64,000 bases of DNA, taken from assembly GCF_051622035.1 (NCBI RefSeq), contig NC_135355.1, forward strand, positions 36,871,986 through 36,935,985, in the 5' to 3' direction. This document shows, piece after piece, positions 12,701-24,700 of the stretch (within the stretch, counting starts at the first letter, position 1; every line of letters begins with the position of its first letter). Below the pieces are notes generated by a model that saw nothing but the letters and a program-made list of their open reading frames with translations, did no database searches and was not told where the DNA came from. A program made the position numbers and the translations under genes. The DNA comes from Arctopsyche grandis (lineage: Eukaryota > Arthropoda > Insecta > Trichoptera > Hydropsychidae).

Positions 12701-14720
12701 TAGGTTAGGTTGGGTTAGGTTTGGTGAGGTTAGCGAGTTTTGTGTAAATCTCACAATCTCGAATTCTTTGATTTCGGTGATGGCTAGGTTCGGTTGGGTT
12801 AGGTTTGGTGAGGTGAGCTGGTTTAGTGTATATTTTTGCAATGTCGAATTCTTTGATTTCGGTGATGGTTAGGTTAGGTTGGGGTAGGTTTGGTGAGGTT
12901 AGCGAGTTTTGTGTAAATCTTACAATCTCGAATTCTTTGATTTCGGTGATGGCTAGATAAGGTTGGGTTAGGTTTGGCGAGGTTAGCTGGTTTAGTGTTT
13001 ATTTTTGCAATGTCGAATTCTTTGATTTCGGTGATGGTTAGGTTAGGTTGGGTTAGGTTTAGTGAGGTTAGCGAGTTTTGTGTAAATCTTACAATCTCGA
13101 ATTCTTTGATTTTATTGATGGGTAGGTTAGGTTGGGTTAGGTTTGGTGAGGTTAGCACGTTTGGTCTATATTTTTGCAATGTCGAATTCTTTGATTTTGG
13201 TGATGGTTAGGGTAGGTTGGGTTAGGTTTGGTGAGGATAGCGAGTTTTGTATAAATCTTACAATCTCGAATTCTTTGATTTCGGTGATGGGTAGGTTAGG
13301 TTGTGTTAGGTTTGGTGAGGTAAGCACGTTTAGTGTATATTTTTGCAATGTCGAATTCTTTGATTTCGGTGATGGTTTGGTTAGGTTGGAATAGGTTAGG
13401 TGAGGTTAGCGAATTTTGTGTAAATCTTACAATCTTGAATTCTTTGATTTCGGTGATGGTTAGGTTAGGTTGGGGTAGGTTTGGTGAGGTTAGCGAGTTT
13501 TGTGTAAATCTTACAATCTCGAATTCTTTGATTTCGGTGATTGCTAGATCAGGTTGGGTTAGGTTTGGTGAGGTTAGCTGGTTTAGTGTTTTTTTTTGCA
13601 ATGTCGAATTCTTTGATTTCGGTGATGGTTAGGTTAGGTTGGGTTAGGTTTAGTGAGGTTAGCGAGTTTTGTGTAAATCTTACAATCTCGAATTCTTTGA
13701 TTTTAGTGATGGGTAGGTTAGGTTGGGTTAGGTTTGGTGAGGTAAGCACGTTTGGTCTATATTTTTGCAATGTCGAATTCTTTGATTTCGGTGATGGTAA
13801 GGGTAGGTTGGGTTAGGTTTGGTGAGGTTAGCGAGTCTTCTGTAAATCTTACAATCTCGAATTCTTTGATTTCGGTGATGGTTAGGTCAGGTTGGGTTAG
13901 GTTTGGTGAGGTTAGCGAGTTTTGTGTAAATCTTACAATCTCGAATTCTTTGATTTCGGTGATGTTTAGGTTGGGTTTGGTTAGTTTTGGTGAGGTTTGC
14001 GAGTTTTGTGTAGTCTTACAATCTCGAATTATTTAATTTCGGTGATGGTTAGGTTGGGTTGGGTTAGGTTTGGTGAGGTTAGCGAGTTTTGTGTAGTCTT
14101 ACAATCTCGAATTCTTTGATTTCGGTGATGGCTAGGTTCGGTTGGGTTAGGTTTGGTGAGGTGAGCTGGTTTAGTGTATATTTTTGCAATGTTGAATTCT
14201 TTGATTTCGGTGATGGTTAGGGTAGGTTGGGTTAGGTTTGGTTAGGTTAGCGAGTCTTCTGTAAATCTTACAATCTCGAATTCTTTGATTTCGGTGATGG
14301 TTAGGTTAGGTTGGGTTAGGTTTGGTGAGGTTAGCGAGTTTTGTGTAAATCTTACAATCTCGAATTCTTTGATTTTGGTGATGGTTAGGTTGGGTTTGGT
14401 TGGTTTTGGTGAGGTTTGCGAGTTTTGTGTAAAACTTACAATCTCGAATTATTTAATTTCGGTGATGGTTAGGTTGGGTTGGGTTAGGTTTGGTGAGGTT
14501 AGCGAGTTTTGTGTAGTCTTACAATCTCGAATTCTTTGATTTCGGTGATGGCTGGGTTCGGTTGGGTTAGGTTTGGTGAGGTTAGCACATTTTGTGTATA
14601 TTTTTGAAATGTTGAATTCTTTGATTTCGGTGATGGTTAGGGTAGGTTGGGTTAGGTTTGGTTAGGTTAGCGAGTCTTCTGTAAATCTTACAATCTCGAA
14701 TTCTTTGATTTCGGTGATGG
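2960..14720 (+). repeat. Direct duplication inside the satellite, offset 9088 bp
   Basis: About 2960-5630 matches about 12048-14718 with only scattered substitutions, for example GAGGTTAGC against GAGGATAGC near 13230 and ATGGCTAG against ATTGCTAG near 13540. The offset is about 108 monomers. A third copy of part of this block (about 3380-4500) lies at about 21080-22200 (offset 17702). The scattered substitutions suggest it is older than the 3623-bp duplication. Confidence 0.8.
6733..11721 (+). repeat. Direct duplication inside the satellite, offset 3526 bp
   Basis: About 6733-8195 matches about 10259-11721. It includes the unusual monomers with GTAATGTTGTG and GTATATATTTATGC (7575-7630 and 11101-11155). 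The offset is 42 monomers minus 2 bp. Confidence 0.8.
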
Positions 14721-17545
14721 TTAGGTCAGGTTGGGTTAGGTTTGGTGAGGTTAGCGAGTTTTGTGTAAATCTTACAATCTCGAATTCTTTGATTTCGGTG
14801 ATGTTTAGGTTGGGTTTGGTTAGTTTTGGTGAGGTTTGCGAGTTTTGTGTAGTCTTACAATCTCGAATTATTTAATTTCGGTGATGGTTAGGTTGGGTTG
14901 GGTTAGGTTTGGTGAGGTTAGCGAGTTTTGTGTAGTCTTACAATCTCGAATTCTTTGATTTCGGTGATGGCTAGGTTCGGTTGGGTTAGGTTTGGTGAGG
15001 TGAGCTGGTTTAGTGTATATTTTTGCAATGTTGAATTCTTTGATTTCGGTGATGGTTAGGGTAGGTTGGGTTAGGTTTGGTTAGGTTAGCGAGTCTTCTG
15101 TAAATCTTACAATCTCGAATTCTTTGATTTCGGTGATGGTTAGGTTAGGTTGGGTTAGGTTTGGTGAGGTTAGCGAGTTTTGTGTAAATCTTACAATCTC
15201 GAATTCTTTGATTTTGGTGATGGTTAGGTTGGGTTTGGTTGGTTTTGGTGAGGTTTGCGAGTTTTGTGTAAAACTTACAATCTCGAATTATTTAATTTCG
15301 GTGATGGTTAGGTTGGGTTGGGTTAGGTTTGGTGAGGTTAGCGAGTTTTGTGTAGTCTTACAATCTCGAATTCTTTGATTTCGGTGATGGCTGGGTTCGG
15401 TTGGGTTAGGTTTGGTGAGGTTAGCACATTTTGTGTATATTTTTGAAATGTTGAATTCTTTGATTTCGGTGATGGTTAGGGTAGGTTGGGTTAGGTTTGG
15501 TTAGGTTAGCGAGTCTTCTGTAAATCTTACAATCTCGAATTCTTTGATTTCGGTGATGGTTAGGTTAGGTTGGGTTAGGTTTGGTGAGGTTAGCGAGTTT
15601 TGTGTAAATCTTACAATCTCGAATTCTTTGATTTTGGTGATGGTTAGGTTGGGTTTGGCTAGTTTTGGTGAGGTTTGCGAGTCTTGTGTAAAACTTACAA
15701 TCTCGAATTATTTGATTTCGGTGATGGTTAGGTTGGGTTGGGTTAGAATTGGTGAGGTTAGCGAGTTTTGTGTAATCTTACAATCTCGAATTCTTTGATT
15801 TCGGTGATGGCTAGGTTAGGTTGGGTTAGGTTTGTTGAGGTTAGCACGTATAGTGTATATTTTTGCAATCTCGAATTCTTTGATTTCCGTGATGGTTAGG
15901 TTGGGTTGGGTTAGGTTTGAAGTGGTTTGCACGTTTAGTGTATATTTTTGCAATGTCGAATTCTTTGATTTCGGTGATGGTTAGGTTAGGTTGGATTAGG
16001 TTAGGTGAGGTTAGCGAGTTTTGTGTAAATCTTACAATGTCGAATTCGATGATTTCGGTGATGGGTAGGTTAGGTTGTGTTAGGTTTGGTGAGGTAAGCA
16101 CGTTTAGTGTATTTTTTTGCAATGTCGAATTCTTTGATTTCGGTGATGGTTTGGTTAGGTTGGGGTAGGTTTGGTGAGATTAGCGAGTTTTGTGTAAATC
16201 TTACAATCTCGAATTCTTTGATTTCGGTGATGGCTAGATCAGGTTGGGTTAGGTTTGGTGAGGTTAGCTGGTTTAGTGTTTTTTTTTGCAATGTCGATTT
16301 CTTTGATTTCGGTGATGGTTTGGTTAGGTTGGAATAGGTTAGGTGAGGTTAGCGAATTTTGTGTAAATCTTACAATCTCGAATTTTTTGATTTCGGTGAT
16401 GGTTAGGTTAGGTTGGGGTCGGTTTGGTGAGGTTAGCGAGTTTTGTGTAAATCTTACAATCTCGAATTCTTTGATTTCGGTGATGGCTAGGTAAGGTTGT
16501 GTTAGGTTCGGTGAGGTAAGCACGTTGAGTGTATATTTTTGCAATGTCGAATTCTTTGATTTCGGTGATGGCTAGGTTAGGTTGGGTTAGGTTTGGTGAG
16601 GTTAGCGAGTTTTGTGTAAATCTTACAATCTCGAATTCTTTGATTTCGGTGATGGCTAGGCTAGGTTGTGTTAGGTTTGTTGAGTTTTGTGTAGTCTTAC
16701 AATCTCGAATTCTTTGATTTCGGTGATGGCTAGGTTCGGTTGGGTTAGGTTTGGTGAGGTTAGCACATTTTGTGAATATTTTTGAAATGTTGAATTCTTT
16801 GATTTCGGTGATGATTAGGGTAGGTTGGGTTAGGTTTGGTTAGGTTAGCGAGTCTTCTGTAAATCTTACAATCTCGAATTCTTTGATTTCGGTGATGGTT
16901 AGGTTAGGTTGGGTTAGGTTTGGTGAGGTTAGCGAGTTTTGTGTAAATCTTACAATCTCGAATTCTTTGATTTTGGTGATGGTTCGGTTGGGTTTGGTTA
17001 GTTTTGGTGAGGTTTGCGAGTTTTGTGTAAAACTTACAATCTCGAATTATTTGATTTCGGTGATGGTTAGGTTGGGTTGGGTTAGGTTTGGTGAGGTTAG
17101 CGAGTTTTGTGTAAAACTTACAATCTCGAATTATTTGATTTCGGTGATGGTTAGGTTGGGTTGGGTTAGAATTGGTGAGGTTAGCGAGTTTTGTGTAATC
17201 TTACAATCTCGAATTCTTTGATTTCGGTGATGGCTAGGTTAGGTTGTGTTAGGTTCGGTGAGGTAAGCACGTTGAGTGTATATTTTTGCAATGTCGAATT
17301 CTTTGATTTCGGTGATGGCTAGGTTAGGTTGGGTTAGGTTTGGTGAGGTTAGCGAGTTTTGTGTAAATCTTACAATCTCGAATTCTTTGATTTCGGTGAT
17401 GGCTAGGTTAGGTTGTGTTAGGTTCGGTGAGGTAAGCACGTTGAGTGTATATTTTTGCAATGTCGAATTCTTTGATTTCGGTGATGGCTAGGTTAGGTTG
17501 GGTTAGGTTTGGTGAGGTTAGCGAGTTTTGTGTAAATCTTACAAT
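8200..17545 (+). repeat. Direct duplication inside the satellite, offset 6475 bp
   Basis: About 8200-11070 matches about 14675-17545, including a shortened monomer ending GTTTGTTGAGTTTTGTG at 10200 and 16675. The offset is about 77 monomers. Just before it, 13860-14600 is duplicated at 14700-15440 (offset 839, ten monomers). Confidence 0.8.
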
Positions 17546-20500
17546 CTCGAATTCTTTGATTTCGGTGATGGCTAGGCTAGGTTGTGTTAGGTTTGTTGAG
17601 GTTAGCACATTTTGTGTATATTTTTGAAATGTTGAATTCTTTGATTTCGGTGATGGTTAGGTTAGGTTGGGTTAGGTTTGGTGAGGTTAGCGAGTTTTGT
17701 GTAAATCTCACAATCTCGAATTCTTTGATTTCGGTGATGGTTAGGTTAGGTTCGGTTAGGTTTGGTGACGTTAGCGAGTTTTGTGTAAATCTTGGAATCT
17801 CGAATTCTTTGATTTCGGTGATGGCTAGGTTAGGTTGGTTTAGGTTTGTTGAGGTTAGCACGGTTAGTGTATATTTTTGCAATCTCGAATTCTTTGATTT
17901 CGGTGATGGTTAGGTTAGGTTGGATTAGGTTAGGCGAGGTTAGCGAGTTTTGTGTAAATCTTACAATGTCGAATTCGATGATTTCGGTGATGGCTAGATC
18001 AGGTTGGGTTAGGTTTGGTGAGGTTAGCTGGTTTAGTGTTTTTTTTTGCAATGTCGAATTCTTTGATTTCGGTGATGGTTAGGTTAGGTTGGGTTAGGTT
18101 TAGTGAGGTTAGCGAGTTTTGTGTAAATCTTACAATCTCGAATTCTTTGATTTTAGTGATGGGTAGGTTAGGTTGGGTTAGGTTTGGTGAGGTTAGCACG
18201 TTTGGTCTATATTTTTGCAATGTCGAATTCTTTGATTTCGGTGATGGTTAGGTTAGGTTGGATTAGGTTAGGCGAGGTTAGCGAGTTTTGTGTAAATCTT
18301 ACAATGTCGAATTCGATGATTTCGGTGATGGCTAGATCAGGTTGGGTTAGGTTTGGTGAGGTTAGCTGGTTTAGTGTTTTTTTTTGCAATGTCGAATTCT
18401 TTGATTTCGGTGATGGTTAGGTTAGGTTGGGTTAGGTTTAGTGAGGTTAGCGAGTTTTGTGTAAATCTTACAATCTCGAATTCTTTGATTTTAGTGATGG
18501 GTAGGTTAGGTTGGGTTAGGTTTGGTGAGGTTAGCACTTTTGGTCTATATTTTTGCTATATATTTAGCTGGTTTAGTGTTTATTTTTGCAATGTCGAATT
18601 CTTTGATTTCGGTGATGGTTAGGTTAGGTTGGGTTAGGTTTAGTGAGGTTAGCGAGTTTTGTGTAAATCTTACAATCTCGAATTCTTTGATTTTATTGAT
18701 GGGTAGGTTAGGTTGGGTTAGGTTTGGTGAGGTTAGCACGTTTGGTCTATATTTTTGCAATGTCGAATTCTTTGATTTTGGTGATGGTTAGGGTAGGTTG
18801 GGTTAGGTTTGGTGAGGTTAGCGAGTTTTGTATAAATCTTACAATCTCGAATTCTTTGATTTCGGTGATGGGTAGGTTAGGTTGTGTTAGGTTTGGTGAG
18901 GTAAGCACGTTTAGTGTATATTTTTGCAATGTCGAATTCTTTGATTTCGGTGATGGTTTGGTTAGGTTGGAATAGGTTAGGTGAGGTTAGCGAATTTTGT
19001 GTAAATCTTACAATCTTGAATTCTTTGATTTCGGTGATGGTTAGGTTAGGTTGGGGTAGGTTTGGTGAGGTTAGCGAGTTTTGTGTAAATCTTACAATCT
19101 CGAATTCTTTGATTTCGGTGATGGCTAGATCAGGTTGGGTTAGGTTTGGTGAGGTTAGCTGGTTTAGTGTTTTTTTTTGCAATGTCGAATTCTTTGATTT
19201 CGGTGATGGTTAGGTTAGGTTGGGTTAGGTTTAGTGAGGTTAGCGAGTTTTGTGTAAATCTTACAATCTCGAATTCTTTGATTTTTGTGATGGGTAGGTT
19301 GGGTTTGGTTAGTTTTGGTGAGGTTTGCGAGTTTTGTGTAAAACTTACAATCTCGAATTATTTAATTTCGGTGATGGTTAGGTTGGGTTGGGTTAGGTTT
19401 GGTGAGGTTAGCGAGTTTTGTGTAGTCTTACAATCTCGAATTCTTTGATTTCGGTGATGGCTAGGTTCGGTTGGGTTAGGTTTGGTGAGGTGAGCTGGTT
19501 TAGTGTATATTTTTGCAATGTTGAATTCTTTGATTTCGGTGATGGTTAGGGTAGGTTGGGTTAGGTTTGGTTAGGTTAGCGAGTCTTCTGTAAATCTTAC
19601 AATCTCGAATTCTTTGATTTCGGTGATGGTTAGGTACGGTTGGGTTAGGTTTGGTGAGGTTAGCGAGTTTTGTGTAAATCTTACAATCTCGAATTCTTTG
19701 ATTTTGGTGATGGTTAGGTTGGGTTTGGTTAGTTTTGGTGAGGTTTGCGAGTTTTGTGTAAAACTTACAATCTCGAATTATTTAATTTCGGTGATGGTTA
19801 GGTTGGGTTGGGTTAGGTTTGGTGAGCTTAGCGAGTTTTGTGTAGTCTTACAATCTCGAATTCTTTGATTTCGGTGATGGCTAGGTTCGGTTGGGTTAGG
19901 TTTGGTGAGGTTAGCACATTTTGTGTATATTTTTGAAATGTTGAATTCTTTGATTTCGGTGATGGTTAGGGTAGGTTGGGTTAGGTTTGGTTAGGTTAGC
20001 GAGTCTTCTGTAAATCTTACAATCTCGAATTCTTTGATTTCGGTGATGGTTAGGTTAGGTTGGGTTAGGTTTGGTGAGGTTAGCGAGTTTTGTGTAAATC
20101 TTACAATCTCGAATTCTTTGATTTTGGTGATGGTTAGGTTGGGTTTGGTTAGTTTTGGTGAGGTTTGCGAGTTTTGTGTAAAACTTACAATCTCGAATTA
20201 TTTGATTTCGGTGATGGTTAGGTTGGGTTGGGTTAGAATTGGTGAGGTTAGCGAGTTTTGTGTAATCTTACAATCTCGAATTCTTTGATTTCGGTGATGG
20301 CTAGGTTAGGTTGGGTTAGGTTTGTTGAGGTAAGCACGGTTAGTGTATATTTTTGCAATCTCGAATTCTTTGATTTCGGTGATGGTTAGGTTAGGTTGGA
20401 TTAGGTTAGGCGAGGTTAGCGAGTTTTGTGTAAATCTTACAATGTCGAATTCGATGATTTCGGTGATGGGTAGGTTAGGTTGTGTTAGGTTTGGTGAGGT

Positions 20501-21756
20501 AAGCACGTTTAGTGTATTTTTTTGCAATGTCGAATTCTTTGATTTCGGTGATGGTTTGGTTAGGTTGGAATAGGTTAGGTGAGGTTAGCGAATTTTGTGT
20601 AAATCTTACAATCTCGAATTCTTTGATTTCGGTAATGGTTAGGTTAGGTTGGGGTAGGTTTGGTGAGATTAGCGAGTTTTGTGTAAATCTTACAATCTCG
20701 AATTCTTTGATTTCGGTGATGGCTAGATCAGGTTGGGTTAGGTTTGGTGAGGTTAGCTGGTTTAGTGTTTTTTTTTGCAATGTCGATTTCTTTGATTTCG
20801 GTGATGGTTTGGTTAGGTTGGAATAGGTTAGGTGAGGTTAGCGAATTTTGTGTAAATCTTACAATCTCGAATTTTTTGATTTCGGTGATGGTTAGGTTAG
20901 GTTGGGGTCGGTTTGGTGAGGTTAGCGAGTTTTGTGTAAATCTTACAATCTCGAATTCTTTGATTTCGGTGATGGCTAGGTTAGGTTGTGTTAGGTTCGG
21001 TGAGGTAAGCACGTTGAGTGTATATTTTTGCAATGTCGAATTCTTTGATTTCGGTGATGGCTAGGTTAGGTTGGGTTAGGTTTGGTGAGGTTAGCGAGGT
21101 TTGTGTAAATCTTACAATCTCGAATTATTTGATTTCGGTGATGGTAAGGTTGGGTTGGGTTAGGTTTGGTGAGGTAAGCGAGTTTTGTGTAAATCTTACA
21201 ATCTTGAATTCTTTGATTTCGGTGATGGCTAGGCTAGGTTGTGTTAGGTTTGTTGAGGTTAGCACATTTTGTGTATATTTTTGAAATGTTGAATTCTTTG
21301 ATTTCGGTGATGGTTAGGTTAGGTTGGGTTAGGTTTGGTGAGGTTAGCGAGTTTTGTGTAAATCTCACAATCTCGAATTCTTTGATTTCGGTGATGGCTA
21401 GGTTCGGTTGGGTTAGGTTTGGTGAGGTGAGCTGGTTTAGTGTATATTTTTGCAATGTCGAATTCTTTGATTTCGGTGATGGTTAGGTTAGGTTGGGGTA
21501 GGTTTGGTGAGGTTAGCGAGTTTTGTGTAAATCTTACAATCTCGAATTCTTTGATTTCGGTGATGGCTAGATAAGGTTGGGTTAGGTTTGGCGAGGTTAG
21601 CTGGTTTAGTGTTTATTTTTGCAATGTCGAATTCTTTGATTTCGGTGATGGTTAGGTTAGGTTGGGTTAGGTTTAGTGAGGTTAGCGAGTTTTGTGTAAA
21701 TCTTACAATCTCGAATTCTTTGATTTTATTGATGGGTAGGTTAGGTTGGGTTAGGT

Positions 21757-24700
21757 TTGGTGAGGTTAGCACGTTTGGTCTATATTTTTGCAATGTCGAA
21801 TTCTTTGATTTTGGTGATGGTTAGGGTAGGTTGGGTTAGGTTTTGTGAGGTTAGCGAGTTTTGTATAAATCTTACAATCTCGAATTCTTTGATTTCGGTG
21901 ATGGGTAGGTTAGGTTGTGTTAGGTTTGGTGAGGTAAGCACGTTTAGTGTATATTTTTGCAATGTCGAATTCTTTGATTTCGGTGATGGTTTGGTTAGGT
22001 TGGAATAGGTTAGGTGAGGTTAGCGAATTTTGTGTAAATCTTACAATCTTGAATTCTTTGATTTCGGTGATGGTTAGGTTAGGTTGGGGTAGGTTTGGTG
22101 AGGTTAGCGAGTTTTGTGTAAATCTTACAGTCTAGAATTCTTTGATTTCGGTGATGGCTAGATCAGGTTGGGTTAGGTTTGGTGAGGTTAGCTGGTTTAG
22201 TGTTTTTTTTTGCAATGTCGAATTCTTTGATTTCGGTGATGGTTAGGTTAGGTTGGGTTAGGTTTAGTGAGGTTAGCGAGTTTTGTGTAAATCTTACAAT
22301 CTCGAATTCTTTGATTTTAGTGATGGGTAGGTTAGGTTGGGTTAGGTTTGGTGAGGTAAGCACGTTTGGTCTATATTTTTGCAATGTCGAATTCTTTGAT
22401 TTCGGTGATGGTTAGGGTAGGTTGGGTTAGGTTTGGTGAGGTTAGCGAGTCTTCTGTAAATCTTACAATCTCGAATTCTTTGATTTCGGTGATGGTTAGG
22501 TTAGGTTGGGTTAGGTTTGGTGAGGTTAGCGAGTTTTGTGTAAATCTTACAATCTCGAATTCTTTGATTTCGGTGATGGTTAGGTTGGGTTTGGTTAGTT
22601 TTGGTAAGGTTTGCGAGTTTTGTGTAAAACTTACAATCTCGAATTATTTAATTTCGGTGATGGTTAGGTTGGGTTGGGTTAGGTTTGGTGAGGTTAGCGA
22701 GTTTTGTGTAGTCTTACAATCTCGAATTCTTTGATTTCGGTGATGGCTAGGTTCGGTTGGGTTAGGTTTGGTGAGGTGAGCTGGTTTAGTGTATATTTTT
22801 GCAATGTTGAATTCTTTGATTTCGGTGATGGTTAGGGTAGGTTGGGTTAGGTTTGGTTAGGTTAGCGAGTCTTCTGTAAATCTTATAATCTCGAATTCTT
22901 TGATTTCGGTGATGGTTAGGTTAGGTTGGGTTAGGTTTGGTGAGGTTAGCGAGTTTTGTGTAAATCTTACAATCTCGAATTCTTTGATTTTGGTGATGGT
23001 TAGGTTGGGTTTGGTTAGTTTTGGTGAGGTTTGCGAGTTTTGTGTAAAACTTACAATCTCGAATTATTTAATTTCGGTGATGGTTAGGTTGGGTTGGGTT
23101 AGGTTTGGTGAGGTTAGCGAGTTTTGTGAAGTCTTACAATCTCGAATTCTTTGATTTCGGTGATGGCTAGGTTCGGTTGGGTTAGGTTTGGTGAGGTTAG
23201 CACATTTTGTGTATATTTTTGAAATGTTGAATTCTTTGATTTCGGTGATGGTTAGGGTAGGTTGGGTTAGGTTTGGTTAGGTAAGCGAGTCTTCTGTAAA
23301 TCTTACAATCTCGAATTCTTTGATTTCGGTGATGGTTAGGTTAGGTTGGGTTAGGTTTGGTGAGGTTAGCGAGTTTTGTGTAAATCTTACAATCTCAAAT
23401 TCTTTGATTTTGGTGATGGTTAGGTTGGGTTTGGTTAGTTTTGGTGAGGTTTGCGAGTTTTGTGTAAAACTTACAATCTCGAATTATTTGATTTCGGTGA
23501 TGGTTAGGTTGGGTTGGGTTAGAATTGGTGAGGTGAGCGAGTTTTGTGTAATCTTACAATCTCGAATTCTTTGATTTCGGTGATGGCTAGGTTAGGTTGG
23601 GTTAGGTTTGTTGAGGTTAGCACGTATAGTGTATATTTTTGCAATCTCGAATTCTTTGATTTCCGTGATGGTTAGGTTGGGTTGGGTTAGGTTTGAAGTG
23701 GTTTGCACGTTTAGTGTATATTTTTGCAATGTCGAATTCTTTGATTTCGGTGATGGTTAGGTTAGGTTGGATTAGGTTAGGTGAGGTTAGCGAGTTTTGT
23801 GTAAATCTTACAATGTCGAATTCGATGATTTCGGTGATGGGTAGGTTAGGTTGTGTTAGGTTTGGTGAGGTAAGCACGTTTAGTGTATTTTTTTGCAATG
23901 TCGAATTCTTTGATTTCGGTGATGGTTAGGGTAGGTTGGGTTAGGTTTGGTGAGGTTAGCGAGTCTTCTGTAAATCTTACAATCTCGAATTCTTTGATTT
24001 CGGTGATGGTAAGGTTAGGTTGGGGTAGGTTTGGTGAGGTTAGCGAGTTTTGTGTAAATCTTACAATCTCGAATTCTTTGATTTCGGTGATGGCTAGATC
24101 AGGTTGGGTTAGGTTTGGTGAGGTTAGCTGGTTTAGTGTTTTTTTTTTGCAATGTCGAATTCTTTGATTTCGGTGATGGTTAGGTTAGGTTGGGTTAGGT
24201 TTAGTGAGGTTAGCGAGTTTTGTGTAAATCTTACAATCTCGAATTCTTTGATTTTAGTGATGGGTAGGTTAGGTTGGGTTAGGTTTGGTGAGGTAAGCAC
24301 GTTTGGTCTATATTTTTGCAATGTCGAATTCTTTGATTTCGGTGATGGTTAGGGTAGGTTGGGTTAGGTTTGGTGAGGTTAGCGAGTCTTCTGTAAATCT
24401 TACAATCTCGAATTCTTTGATTTCGGTGATGGTTAGGTTAGGTTGGGTTAGGTTTGGTGAGGTTAGCGAGTTTTGTGTAAATCTTACAATCTCGAATTCT
24501 TTGATTTCGGTGATGGTTAGGTTGGGTTTGGTTAGTTTTGGTAAGGTTTGCGAGTTTTGTGTAAAACTTACAATCTCGAATTATTTAATTTCGGTGATGG
24601 TTAGGTTGGGTTGGGTTAGGTTTGGTGAGGTTAGCGAGTTTTGTGTAGTCTTACAATCTCGAATTCTTTGATTTCGGTGATGGCTAGGTTCGGTTGGGTT

